From NCBI RefSeq assembly GCF_003182135.1, contig NZ_QGTL01000003.1:434001-498000 (forward strand): a DNA stretch of 64,000 nucleotides. Direction: 5' to 3'. Each line of letters opens with the position of its first letter. Within the stretch, counting starts at the first letter, position 1. Under the pieces are notes generated by a model that did no database searches, was not told the origin of the DNA, and worked only from the letters and a program-made list of their open reading frames with translations. Positions 43,301 to 51,354 of the stretch are shown here, in pieces. The position numbers were made by a program, and so were the translations under genes. The DNA comes from Nocardia neocaledoniensis (GTDB lineage Bacteria > Actinomycetota > Actinomycetes > Mycobacteriales > Mycobacteriaceae).

Positions 43301-46300
43301 CAGATAGCCGGGGAGCCGATCGCGCAGGGCCGACTTCACCTGTGCCACATCGATATCCGTGCGACCACCGGTGGACGGGGCGCCGGTGTGGTCCGCGGCA
43401 TCGTCGCTCGGTCCGGTGCCGACGAGATAGGCGACCAGCCGGTCGCCGAAATGCTGATCGTGCCGTGCGAGCACGGCGGCCTTGGCGATGCCCGGCAGTC
43501 CGAGCAGTGCGGTCTCCACCTCACCCGGCTCCACCCGGAAGCCGCGGATCTTCACCTGGAAGTCGGTGCGGCCCAGGTAGATCAGTGCGCCGTCGGCGCC
43601 GCGAGCGACCAGGTCGCCGGTGCGGTACATGCGAGCGCCCGGCTCGAAGGGATCGGCCAGGAAACGTTCGGCGGTGAGCGCTGCCTTGCGGAGATAGCCA
43701 CGGGCCAGTTGCACGCCGCCGAGGTACAACTCACCCCGGACTCCGGGCGGCACGGGATGGAGTCGCTCGTCGAGAACGTAGACGCGGCAGTTCCATTCGG
43801 GCAGGCCGATCGGCACGGTCAGTACGTCGGCCGTGGTCACCCGATGATCGGTGATCGACACGGCCGCCTCGGTGGGGCCGTACAGGTTGTCGATCCTCGT
43901 CTCGGGCAGCGCGGCGAGCAGGCGCTGGGCGAGTTGCGCGGGCAGCGCCTCACCGATCGCGAGGATGCGCGCCAGCGGTCGCCGCGGCGCGGAGACTGCC
44001 TGCGACGGCACGTGCGACCGTGACTCAATTTGAGCCGCGGCCGGATTCGTCTCCCAGTAGCCGACGAGCGCGTCCAGCAGGGCGGGCACCGCGGTGAGCG
44101 TGGTGACGCCCGCGTCGGCGATCAGGGCGTCGAGGTAGGCGGGATCGCGGTGGCCGTCGGGGGCGGCGATCACCAGGCGGCCACCGCAGGCGGCGGCGGA
44201 CCAGAACTCCCAGACCGAGAGGTCGAAGGTGGCCGGCGTCTTCAGCAGGAAGGCGTCGGTCGGCCCGGTGCCGAATTCACCGCGCAGCCACTGCAATTGG
44301 TTGACCACCGCGGCGTGCGGCACGGCGACGCCCTTAGGACGGCCGGTCGACCCGGAGGTGAAGATGACGTAGGCCGTGTTCTCCGGACGCAGCGGCGCCC
44401 GGCGGTCGGCGTCGGTGATCGGGGACGGATCGGCCGAGGCCACCGCCGGGTGGTCGACGCGGACCATCGGCGAGACATCCGTGCGGAAACCCTTGGTGAG
44501 CACGCAGATCGGCGCCGCGGTGCCCAGGATGTAGTCGATGCGTTCGGCGGGCTGGTCGGGATCGATCGGCACGTACGCGCCACCCGATCTGGTCACCGCG
44601 AACATGGCGACGACGAGGTCGATCGAGCGCGGCAGCGCCAGCGCGACCAGCGATTCGGGGCCGACGCCCATCGAGATCAGATGCCGGGCGAGGCGGTTCA
44701 CCCTGGATTCGAACTCGGCGTAGGTGAGTTCGAGCCTGCCCTCGGGCAGATCCGCGACCACGGCGATCGCCTCCGGGCGGGCCAGCGCGGGCAGGTCGGC
44801 CAGGGTGCCGCCGAATGCGGCGAGATCGGCCGCGCCCGTAGTGATCTCGGCGGCGCGCTCCGGACCGGTGCGCAGGTCGACGTCGCCGACGACCACGCCG
44901 GGCTCGGCGACGACCGCGTCGAGCAGCAGCGTCAGCCGGTCGGCGAAGGCCCGCACGGTGGACTCGTCGAACAGGTCGGTGGCGTAGGTGAAGAAGCCCT
45001 CGATACCGGTGGGTGTGCCGTCGGCGTCGTAGCCGTCGCCGACGATGAGATGCAGATCGAACTGCGAGACGGCCAGATCCGCCGCGACCGGCGCGATCCG
45101 CAGTCCCGGCAGCTCGAGCGCGGCCCGGTCCATGTTCTGGAACGACAGGCCCACCTGGAACAGCGGATGCCGCGCGGTGGAGCGCGGCGGGTCGAGCACC
45201 TCGACGAGCCGCTCGAAGGGCACGTCGGCCGCGGCGAAGGCGGCCAGATCGCTTGCCCGCTGCGCGGCGAGGAGTTCGGCGAAGGTCGCGCCGCCGTCGT
45301 AGCGGGTGCGCAGCACGACGGTGTTGACGAACATGCCGATCAGATCGTCGAGTTCGCGCTCGCCGCGCCCGGCCACCGGGGTGCCCACGGTGACCTCGGT
45401 GGCCGCGGCCAGCCGCGCAAGCAGCACGGCGAAGGCGGTGTGCAGCACCATGAAGACGGTGGCGCCGCTGTCCTGCGCGATCGCGGCCAGCCGCGCGTGT
45501 GTGGTGGCGTCGACGCGCACCGGCACCCGGCCGCCTGCCAGCGACGCCACCGCGGGGCGTGGGCGGTCGGCCGGGAGCTCCAGCAGGTCGGGCACGCCGG
45601 ACAGTTCCTCGCGCCAGAACGAGACCTGTTGGGCGGCGAGCGAATTCGCGTCGTCCTCGGCGCCGAGCCGGTCCACCTGCCACAGCGCGTAGTCGGCGTA
45701 CTGCACCGGCAGCGGCGCCCAGCCGGGCGCCTGCCCCGCGGCGCGGGCCAGGTAGGCGGTGGTGACATCGCGAATCAGCGGCGCCATGGACGAGGCGTCG
45801 GCCGCGATGTGGTGCACTACCACGGCGAGGACGTACTCAGCGGGCGCGTCGGGCGCGTCGGCGGTGACGTCGAAGAGCCGGACCCGCAGGGGAACCTCGG
45901 CGGTCACGTCGAAGGAGGTGGCCGCGACGGCGGTGATCTGCTCGATCAATGCCGCCGCCACGTCGGACCGCGAGGTCTCGGCGAGCCGGTGCACGGCGAA
46001 GTCGAGCGAAACCTCGTCGGGCGCGAGCACCTGCTGGATCGGGCCGGCGGGGGTGTCCGGATAGATCGTGCGCAGCACCTCGTGCCGGGCGAGGACATCG
46101 CGCAGCGCCGCGGTGAGGGCGGGGACGTCCAGGGTGCCGGTGAGGCGCAGGGCGAAGGGCAGGTTGTAGGCGGCGGCGCCGTCGGTGGCCACACCCTGGT
46201 CGAAGCGGTTGAGGAACCACATGCGCCGCTGGGCGGGCGAGAGCGGCAGTTCGGCGGGGCGCGCGAGCGCACCGAGTCCGCTGTCCGGCTCCGGTTCGGC

Positions 46301-49300
46301 GCCCTCCCCCAGTGTCGCGGCCAGCGCGGCGACGGTCGGGCTCTCGAACAGGGTGCGCACGGCCACGCGGGAGCCGGTGGCGGCGCCGAGGCGGGCAGCC
46401 AGCTTGGTGGCGATCAGGGAGTTGCCGCCGAGGGCGAAGAAATCGTCGTCGGCGCCGATGTCGGTGCGGCCGAGCACTTCCCCGAACAGCGCCGCGACGA
46501 GCCGCTCGGGCTCGGTGCCCGGCGCGCGGAAGGCACGAGCGGTGAACCGCGGGGCGGGCAGCGCCTTGCGGTCGAGCTTGCCGCTCGCGTTGAGCGGCAG
46601 CGCGTCCAGCACGGTGATCGCGGCCGGAACCATGTAGGCGGGCAGGGTTTTCGACGCCACGGCGCGCAGCCGATCGGGATCGGCGGCCTGTCCCGGCGTC
46701 GGCACGACATAGGCGACCAGCTGGTCGCCGAGCTCGCTCGGTGCCACCAGCGCGACCGCCTGGCTCACGGATTCGTGCCCGAGCAGCGCGGTCTCGATCT
46801 CCCCGAGCTCGATGCGCTGGCCACGGAACTTCACCTGGAAGTCGATGCGGCCCAGGTAGTCCAGGCGATGCGGCGCGGTCGCGGTCGGCGGGCGCCACAC
46901 CACGAGGTCACCGGTGCGGTACATCCGGCGGCCCGCGTCGAACGGGTCGGCCACGAAACGGTCGGCGGTCAGTCCCGGCCGCGCGACGTATCCGCGCGCC
47001 AGCTGATCGCCCGCGAGATAGAGCTCTCCCGCGATCCCGGGCGGCACCGGTCGCAGGCGCGAATCCAGCACGTAGACACGGGTGTTCCACTCCGGTAGCC
47101 CGATCGGCACGGTGCGCTCGCCCGCGCGGGCAGGCCAGTAGGTGACCGAGACCGCGGCTTCGGTCGGCCCGTACAGGTTGTGCAGGCGCGCGGAGCAGAC
47201 GGCCGCCATCGCGTCCACGGTCTCGGGCGGCAGCGCCTCGCCGATCACGAAGACGTCCCGCAGCGAGCCCAGCGCGGCGGCGTTCGCCCCCGCGGCCTGG
47301 GCGGCGAACACGGTCAGCATCGAGGGCACGAAGTCGGTGACGGTGACGCCGTGCCGCTCGATCAGGTCGATCAGGTACGCCGGGTCGCGATGCCCGTCCG
47401 GCGTCGCCAGCACCAGCGTCGCGCCCACGCGCAGCGGCAGGAAATAGCCCCACAGCGAGACGTCGAAGGTGGTCGCGGTCTTCTGCAGATACACATCACC
47501 CAGGGCCAGTGGGTATTTCGCCAGCATCCACACCAGCTGGTTGTGGATGGCGGCGTGCGAGATCGCCACGCCCTTGGGCTTGCCGGTGGAGCCGGAGGTG
47601 AAGATGACGTACGCGGGATGGTCGGCGCGCAGGGGCGCGCGCAGTTCCGCCGGACGGACCGGGTCGACGGAGACACCGGTGGTGTCGAGCGCGTCGAGGA
47701 GCAACAGCTCGGTGCCCGCCGGCACGGCCATGGCCTCGGCGCTGAGAACGGCGGCGGGGCGGGCGGTGTCGAGGATGTGGGCGATGCGCTCGGCCGGATG
47801 ATCGGGGTCGAGCGGCACGTACGCGCCACCGGCGGTGAGCACCGCGTACATCGCGATCACCAGCTCCGGCGAGCGCCGGATCGCCAGGCCGACCAGCTCC
47901 TCCGGGCCGACACCGGCCCGGATCAGCAGCCGGGCCAGCGCGTTGACCCGCTCGTCGAACTGCCGGTAGCTCAGCTCCGCGCGTTCGTACACCAGCGCGG
48001 TGGCGTCCGGATGCGCCTGTACCGCACGGCGATACGCGTCGAGCATGAGTTCGGGCGCCACCGGGTGGGCGGTGTCGTTCCAGGCGACGAGGGTGGTGTC
48101 GCGTTCGGCCGCGGTGAGCAGGTCGATCTCGCCGACCGCCACCTCGGCGTCGGCCGCCACCGCACCGAGCAGGTGCGTGAAGCGCGCGGCCATCGTCGCG
48201 ATCGACTCGGCGTCGAACAGATCGGTGGCGTAGGTGAAGGAGGCGCCCATCGGCTCGGTCGGCGCGGCGCCGGGCACGATGGTCAGCTGCAGGTCGAAAC
48301 GGGCCACTGTGCCGCCGAATTCGACCGGGGTGGCGTCGAGCCCGGGCAGGCGCAGGTTGGGCAGGTCCAGGTTCTGGAAGAACAGCGCCACCTGGAACAG
48401 GGGGTGGTGCGCCTGCGAACGGACCGGGTCGAGCAGCTCGACGAGCCGCTCGAACGGCAGGTCGGCGTTCGCGAACGCGGCAAGGTCGGTGCGCTTGGTC
48501 TCGCGCAGCAACTCGGCGAAACTCACCCGCTCGTCGACGCGGGTGCGCAGCACGAGCGTGTTGACGAACATGCCGATCAGGTCATCGAGCTCGCGGGCGC
48601 CACGACCGGCGACCGGCGTGCCGACGGCGATGTCGTCGGTGTGCGCGAGCCTGCTCAACAGCACCGCGAAGGCGGCGTGCACGACCATGAACTCCGAGGC
48701 GCCGCAGCGCTGGGCCAGGTCGGCCAGCGCGGTGTGCACCGACGCGGGGATCTGGAACGCGAATTCGGCGCCGCGCCCGGTGAAGACCGGCGGACGCGGC
48801 CGATCGGTGGGCAGGTCGAGCCGGTCCGGCAGTCCGGCCAGCGCGGTGCGCCAGTGCGCGAGCTGGGCCGAGGCCGGCGACTGCGGATCGTCCTCGGCGC
48901 CGAGCAGCTCGCGATGCCAGATGGTGTAGTCGGCGTACTGCACCGGCAGCGGTCCCCAGCTGGGCCGCGACCGGTTGCGCCGGGCCAGGTAGGCGCCGAG
49001 CAGGTCGCGCAGCAGCGGCGCGATGGACGCGCCGTCGGCGGTGATGTGGTGCAGCGCCACGGCCAGCACGTGATCGCGCGGACCCAGCTCGGCCAGCGCC
49101 ACCCGCAGCGGCACCTCGGCGGCCACGTCGAAGCCGGTGGCGGCGAATTCGCCCAGCCACAGCGGCAATTCGTCCTCGCTGAGCGTGTCGACGAGCACGT
49201 CGGGGACGGCCTCGGCGAGCGGCAGCACCACCTGGTGGCCGACGCCGTCGACGACCGGGTAGTAGGTGCGCAGTGATTCGTGCCGCTGCACCAGGTCGGT

Positions 49301-51295
49301 GAGCGCCGCGTGCAGCGCGCGCGGGTCGAAGGGTCCGGCCAGCCGCAGCGCGAACGGGATGGTCTCGGCTGTCGAGGCCGGATCGAACTGGTTGAGGAAC
49401 CACATCCGCTGCTGCGCGGGCGAGAGCGGCAGGAATTCGGGCCGCTCGCGGCGCGTCGGCGCGGCATGGCCGCCCGCGCCCTTGAGCGGCTCGAGCAGTT
49501 CCGCCAGGCCTGCGACCGTCGGGCTCTCGAACAGGTGGCCGGCGGGCACGCGCGCGGACAACTCCGCGCCGAGCCGGGCAGCCGCCTGCGTCGCCAGCAG
49601 CGAGTTGCCGCCGAGGGCGAAGAAGTCGTCGTCGGCGCCGATCCGCTGTTCCGGCGCGAGCAGTTCGGTGAAGACGTGCGCGACCAGCTCCTCCATCGCG
49701 CCCGACGGCGCGCGGAATTCCTTGGCGCGCAGGGTCGGTGCGGGCAGAGCGGCGCGGTCGAGCTTGCCGACGGGGGTGAGCGGGATGGCGTCGAGCACGG
49801 TCAGCGCGGTCGGCACCATGTGCGCGGGCAGCCCGGCCCTGGCGTGGGCGAGCAGCTCGTCGGAGTCGATCCGCGCGCCCGGCGCGGCGTGCACGTAGGA
49901 CGCGAGAATGGTGGTGCCGGTGTCGAGCTGATGCCCCACCGTCACCGCGAAGTCGACGGTGTCGTGCGCGCTGAGCACCGCGTCGATCTCGCCCAGCTCG
50001 ATCCGGAAACCACGGACCTTCACCTGGAAGTCGTTGCGGCCAACGAATTCCACCGCGCCGTCGGTGCGCCTGCGCACCAGGTCGCCCGTGCGGTACATGC
50101 GGCCGCCGGCGGGATCGAACGGGTCGGTGACGAAACGGGCGGCCGTCAGGGCCGGTCGCCCGTGATAGCCGCGGGCCAGCTCGTTGCCCGCGATGTACAG
50201 CTCGCCGATCATCCCGTCGGGCACCCGGACCAGGCGTTCGTCGAGGACGTACTCGGTGACCCCGCGCAGCGGCGGGCCGAAGTTCACGGCCGCGCCCGGC
50301 GCCAGCGCGGCGCTGATATTGGTCATGATCGTGGTCTCGGTCGGCCCGTAGCCGTTGTGGAAACGCCGTGTGCCCGAGGGCAGTTCGATGGCCCAGCGGC
50401 GGACCATGGCGGGCGGGACGTCCTCGCCGCCGCTGGCGATCACGACCAGATCGTCGAGGCCGGTCGGGTCGAGCGAGGCGAGCGCCGCCGCCGTGATGAA
50501 CATGTGCGTCACCGACTCGCGGCGCAGCACCTCGGCGAGCTCGGCGCCACCGAGAATGCCAGCGGGCGCGACCACCATGGTCGCGGCGGCGCCGACCGCC
50601 ATCAGCAGTTCGAGCACGGCGCCGTCGAAGGAGGGCGAGGCGAAGTGCAGGGTCCGCGAGGTGGGCTCGATGCCGTAGAGCGCGCGCTGTTCGGCGCTGA
50701 ATCCGGCCAGGCCGGCGTGGGTCACCACCACGCCCTTGGGCAGACCGGTGGAGCCCGAGGTGTAGGTGATGTAGGCCGGGTGGCTCAGCCGCAGCGGGCG
50801 CACCCGGTCGGCGAAGGTCACCGGGTCACCGGGCTGTTCCTCGGCGGCGCGACGCACGGCCGGATCGTCGAGACACAGCCAGTCGACGGTGTCCGGCAGC
50901 CGGTCCAGCGCGCCGCCGACGGCGAGGCCGAGGACGGCGCCGGAATCGGCGAGCATGTGCGTCACCCGGGCGGGCGGATAGTTCGGGTCGACCGGCAGGA
51001 ACGCCGCGCCCGCCTTGGTGACCGCCCACATGGCCAGCACCGAGGCGGCCGAGCGCGGGATACCGATGGCGACGATGTCCTCCGGGCCGACCCCGCGCGC
51101 GATCAGCAGGCGGGCCAGCCGGTTGGCGCGTTCGTCGAGTTCGGCGTAGGTCAGTCGCACGGGCGCCGCGACGCCGTCGTCCCAGGTCAGCGCGAGGCCG
51201 CCCGGGTTCGACTCGACGGCGACAGACATCAACTGCGGCAGCGTCTTGCCGCGTTGCCTACCCCTGGCACCGGATGCCCTGCCGGCCCGGGTCAC
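34361..51295 (-). CDS. NRPS-C: five-module peptide synthetase with degenerate E domain and terminal TE
   Basis: 5644 residues from GTG 51295 (GGAGG eight bases upstream). Domain order with rough residues: A1 20-530, T1 545-610, C2 620-1060, A2 1080-1590, T2 1610-1670, C3 1685-2130, A3 2150-2700, T3 2715-2780, C4 2795-3270, A4 3290-3800, T4 3815-3870, E-like 3878-4300, C5 4330-4770, A5 4780-5290, T5 5305-5370, TE 5390-5640 (GWSLGG near 5465). No C domain precedes A1. All A domains keep TSGSTG and all carriers their serine (four GGNSL, T4 GGDSI). The E-like domain reads ANALVLDEVSLR where active ones have HHxxxDGVSWR, so both histidines are lost. C5 (TPLQSGMLFHALL, HHILIDGWS) is D-acceptor-type. 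Specificity codes read by hand: A1 DGLFAGGIM, A2 DVWDFILVS, A3 DLWTLILVS, A4 DALFAGGIM, A5 DIWHFAWVV; none matched confidently. Low-complexity inserts sit in A3 and C4. Follows NRPS-B after 59 bases. Confidence 0.93.
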   Translation of the reverse strand: MTRAGRASGARGRQRGKTLPQLMSVAVESNPGGLALTWDDGVAAPVRLTYAELDERANRLARLLIARGVGPEDIVAIGIPRSAASVLAMWAVTKAGAAFLPVDPNYPPARVTHMLADSGAVLGLAVGGALDRLPDTVDWLCLDDPAVRRAAEEQPGDPVTFADRVRPLRLSHPAYITYTSGSTGLPKGVVVTHAGLAGFSAEQRALYGIEPTSRTLHFASPSFDGAVLELLMAVGAAATMVVAPAGILGGAELAEVLRRESVTHMFITAAALASLDPTGLDDLVVIASGGEDVPPAMVRRWAIELPSGTRRFHNGYGPTETTIMTNISAALAPGAAVNFGPPLRGVTEYVLDERLVRVPDGMIGELYIAGNELARGYHGRPALTAARFVTDPFDPAGGRMYRTGDLVRRRTDGAVEFVGRNDFQVKVRGFRIELGEIDAVLSAHDTVDFAVTVGHQLDTGTTILASYVHAAPGARIDSDELLAHARAGLPAHMVPTALTVLDAIPLTPVGKLDRAALPAPTLRAKEFRAPSGAMEELVAHVFTELLAPEQRIGADDDFFALGGNSLLATQAAARLGAELSARVPAGHLFESPTVAGLAELLEPLKGAGGHAAPTRRERPEFLPLSPAQQRMWFLNQFDPASTAETIPFALRLAGPFDPRALHAALTDLVQRHESLRTYYPVVDGVGHQVVLPLAEAVPDVLVDTLSEDELPLWLGEFAATGFDVAAEVPLRVALAELGPRDHVLAVALHHITADGASIAPLLRDLLGAYLARRNRSRPSWGPLPVQYADYTIWHRELLGAEDDPQSPASAQLAHWRTALAGLPDRLDLPTDRPRPPVFTGRGAEFAFQIPASVHTALADLAQRCGASEFMVVHAAFAVLLSRLAHTDDIAVGTPVAGRGARELDDLIGMFVNTLVLRTRVDERVSFAELLRETKRTDLAAFANADLPFERLVELLDPVRSQAHHPLFQVALFFQNLDLPNLRLPGLDATPVEFGGTVARFDLQLTIVPGAAPTEPMGASFTYATDLFDAESIATMAARFTHLLGAVAADAEVAVGEIDLLTAAERDTTLVAWNDTAHPVAPELMLDAYRRAVQAHPDATALVYERAELSYRQFDERVNALARLLIRAGVGPEELVGLAIRRSPELVIAMYAVLTAGGAYVPLDPDHPAERIAHILDTARPAAVLSAEAMAVPAGTELLLLDALDTTGVSVDPVRPAELRAPLRADHPAYVIFTSGSTGKPKGVAISHAAIHNQLVWMLAKYPLALGDVYLQKTATTFDVSLWGYFLPLRVGATLVLATPDGHRDPAYLIDLIERHGVTVTDFVPSMLTVFAAQAAGANAAALGSLRDVFVIGEALPPETVDAMAAVCSARLHNLYGPTEAAVSVTYWPARAGERTVPIGLPEWNTRVYVLDSRLRPVPPGIAGELYLAGDQLARGYVARPGLTADRFVADPFDAGRRMYRTGDLVVWRPPTATAPHRLDYLGRIDFQVKFRGQRIELGEIETALLGHESVSQAVALVAPSELGDQLVAYVVPTPGQAADPDRLRAVASKTLPAYMVPAAITVLDALPLNASGKLDRKALPAPRFTARAFRAPGTEPERLVAALFGEVLGRTDIGADDDFFALGGNSLIATKLAARLGAATGSRVAVRTLFESPTVAALAATLGEGAEPEPDSGLGALARPAELPLSPAQRRMWFLNRFDQGVATDGAAAYNLPFALRLTGTLDVPALTAALRDVLARHEVLRTIYPDTPAGPIQQVLAPDEVSLDFAVHRLAETSRSDVAAALIEQITAVAATSFDVTAEVPLRVRLFDVTADAPDAPAEYVLAVVVHHIAADASSMAPLIRDVTTAYLARAAGQAPGWAPLPVQYADYALWQVDRLGAEDDANSLAAQQVSFWREELSGVPDLLELPADRPRPAVASLAGGRVPVRVDATTHARLAAIAQDSGATVFMVLHTAFAVLLARLAAATEVTVGTPVAGRGERELDDLIGMFVNTVVLRTRYDGGATFAELLAAQRASDLAAFAAADVPFERLVEVLDPPRSTARHPLFQVGLSFQNMDRAALELPGLRIAPVAADLAVSQFDLHLIVGDGYDADGTPTGIEGFFTYATDLFDESTVRAFADRLTLLLDAVVAEPGVVVGDVDLRTGPERAAEITTGAADLAAFGGTLADLPALARPEAIAVVADLPEGRLELTYAEFESRVNRLARHLISMGVGPESLVALALPRSIDLVVAMFAVTRSGGAYVPIDPDQPAERIDYILGTAAPICVLTKGFRTDVSPMVRVDHPAVASADPSPITDADRRAPLRPENTAYVIFTSGSTGRPKGVAVPHAAVVNQLQWLRGEFGTGPTDAFLLKTPATFDLSVWEFWSAAACGGRLVIAAPDGHRDPAYLDALIADAGVTTLTAVPALLDALVGYWETNPAAAQIESRSHVPSQAVSAPRRPLARILAIGEALPAQLAQRLLAALPETRIDNLYGPTEAAVSITDHRVTTADVLTVPIGLPEWNCRVYVLDERLHPVPPGVRGELYLGGVQLARGYLRKAALTAERFLADPFEPGARMYRTGDLVARGADGALIYLGRTDFQVKIRGFRVEPGEVETALLGLPGIAKAAVLARHDQHFGDRLVAYLVGTGPSDDAADHTGAPSTGGRTDIDVAQVKSALRDRLPGYLVPEAFVVLDDLPRTVNGKLDRAALPAPVFEAAAFRAPATPTEQLVADVYAEILGVDAVGADDDFFALGGNSLLATRAAARIGAALDRAVGVRLLFEAPSVSDLAVRVTRSDELAARPLVAGPRPERLPLSLAQQRMWLLNRLDPEATVYNIPAALRLTGALDLAALRVAVTDLFARHEVLRTRYPVLEGTSSEPQADGDVASPLSTVTRDAHGDGSLRSATARTAAEPLTPGSVAQGSWPVQEVLAPGAIRVDLTPVPVTAADLADEVRRTVAVGFDVTAAPPVRLRLLRLAEDEHVLVFVVHHIAADGFSMGPLTRDLVLAYTARTEGVEPAWTPLPLQYADYAVWQRESLGDERDPASTAAAQLAYWTEELAGLPEEIALPSDRPRPPVQSFAGALSTVEIDAGLHAELAALARAQGVTVFMVVQAALALLLARTSGTDDVAIGTPIAGRGVRELDDLVGMFVNTLVLRSRVGADEPFTALLRQTRDTDLRAFAHADVPFERVVDAVAPARSAGRHPLFQVALSFENLAPVAVELPGIAVSGLDARTAEAKFDLLLTVRELPDHGGMHAEFTYATDLFDESTVQAFGRRFARVLAEVVAEPDRAVGRVPLLDEAEFRAQTTFAGPPAEPERTLAQLMDDAVRANPTGLAVRGDGRGFTYLALDAAANQLARGLVARGAGPEVAVAVAIRRSIESVLAVWAIARTGAVIVPIDPGYPAERISHMVADSGAVIGVTLTAELAGLPPLAEAGWIALDDPDFTAEIAGNASIGLREIELRAVPRPGNGAYMIYTSGSTGLPKGVLVTHAGLANFRAEQKQRYGLDSDSRALAFASPSFDASMLELLLALGGPGTLVVAPPGTVGGAELAELIRSEEVTHAFLTPAVLATLDPASVPGLRALAVGGEHVPAELVARWNTLPQRAFHNGYGPTETTIMTCISDPLRPGDSTHMGGPIRGTSAFVLDGRLRPVPAGVTGELYLGGIQLARGYHRRSGLTAARFVADPFGGGTRLYRTGDLVRRRGDVLEFVGRNDFQVKIRGLRIELGEIDAVLAAAPGVSWVTTLGRDNGAGATMLVSYVMGERLDPAELTALAATKLPDYMVPATIIVLDELPLTPVGKLDRAALPDPVSAREEYRAPKTTAERVIARVIGEVVGHDRVGLDDDFFALGGDSITAIQVVSRAAAAGVVLRPRDLFDARTVAALAGRAEVTTDVGAQPAALPLTATAAQLIEAGESAVEPRAVLLDVPADCPDDAVAEVATAVMNQHPMLWAVLDRTGATPVLRIPSHQERTGGAFRRLDAEDGESSLPVDDIVAAAAAALDPDEGRNIHFVLTGDGDGPATLIVVANALVLDEVSLRAVVDQLTTAWSRGRHAAPFAPDAGLGDLVRRLADYPAGPRARAERAYWHRAIRSRAAESVDLRQRNRVSLSITGEGTAAVSTVAEAYRATVDEVLLTAAALALQTAADTPAARAIGTVVRLRADQRVLGRPDAENVVGGFTTDYPLALRLDGVDIADALVGGPAAGAALAQTKELRRAVPAHGAGFGLLRHLDGDAADSVRTLDRGRFAVRFRDLRPARVHTDLAADDLALVITVDATDDGMVARFDYATAVLTADDVKTFAEHWIRALGGLAEHGLRPGAGGFTPSDFPLVRLGQAELGRLVRRYPLLGDIWPVTPLQSGMLFHALLAENSVDPYITQFVLDLDPAVDDERLHQAAQTVLDRHDNLRVAFATDAAGTPLQVVLEDLDVPWRVIDADAATYPRIKSADLATHFDMATAPLLRFTVVRTPESAHLLVTSHHILIDGWSMPLLLQELLIAYAVGSRTRRLPKVAPYRDYLAWLVDQDPEAARQAWRTALTGLAEPTPLAPVDQGREIAAGTGETGFALTEADTAALSELAARLGVTVNTVVQAAWGLLIARLVDRDDVVFGATVSGRPADLDGVERMVGLFLNAIPVRVRVRPGDTVAELLRGLQAEQAALLDHHYLGLGEIQEIAGIDALFDSLVVFESFPVDRAGLAQAASGSAGVLGMDAANGTHYPLTVQVVADSQLRVSVKYLRDVFGESTANALAQRLSMLLARFTAAPDARIAEIDVLLAEERATLATVNATDAPELLDEATLLALFDAQVAKTPDAVALVDGETTLTYGEFDARARALATALRAEGARPETLVAVAMRRGIDLVTAIYAVLRTGAAYVPVDPDHPAERTERVLAAAAPIRVLTTTGTGFDTAAAVPVLAIDTLDLTGGNVEFERPRPDSLAYVIHTSGSTGKPKGVMLTHRQLVAQFRWAQRAYPHGPGDVVLHKTPVTFDISTWELLWPLQTGAAVVIAAPDGHRDPVYLAGVIAERGVTTVHFVPSMLDAFLADGGAGRYPALRRVFAAGEALSTATALRFADALPGVDLINWYGPAEATVVTAAAAEPGAGVSIPIGSPVANTRVHVLDRQLRPVPPGTAGELYLAGVQLARGYLAAPALTAERFVAHAGGERIYRTGDVVRLTADNTLEYLGRSDFQVKLRGQRIELGEVEAVLRDHPSIRHAAVALVHGPTGDRLVGYVVPADAAAEASAPSTPAAGYSIESGAAATGLDEAALLAHARSALPSYMVPSALVTLKALPLNASGKLDRNALPVPAVTTRPYRPPATPLQRAVAEVYAEVLGAGKVGLDDDFFELGGNSLIATKAISRLRTRVGADVRVQWFFTDATVAALAARIDASSGDYDLESDDALGVLLPIRNRVPHGTEAGGPLFCVHPMYGLSWCYAGLAQYIPSRRPIFGLQSPALSEAGYLPGTLAEMARRYVDEIRAEQPHGPYRLLGWSLGGVLAHAVATQLQAAGERVSLLAMLDSHPDIDVPDFHTAVRDALAELGVDVSAALPASGVRDLSEEGLAALHAIIPANMAVLTPERVRRIYRSAVRSAELIAEHRPGVYRGRLEYFSALGHDTAAANWAPYVDGEVRDRPVPVVHDQMTSPQALAEIGPRLAELLDAGDREAGAR

Positions 51296-51354
51296 GCCAG
51301 GTCCCTCCGCTCGACGGAGCCGACCAGCCGTTGCCCAGTCATGCGCACCTGCAC

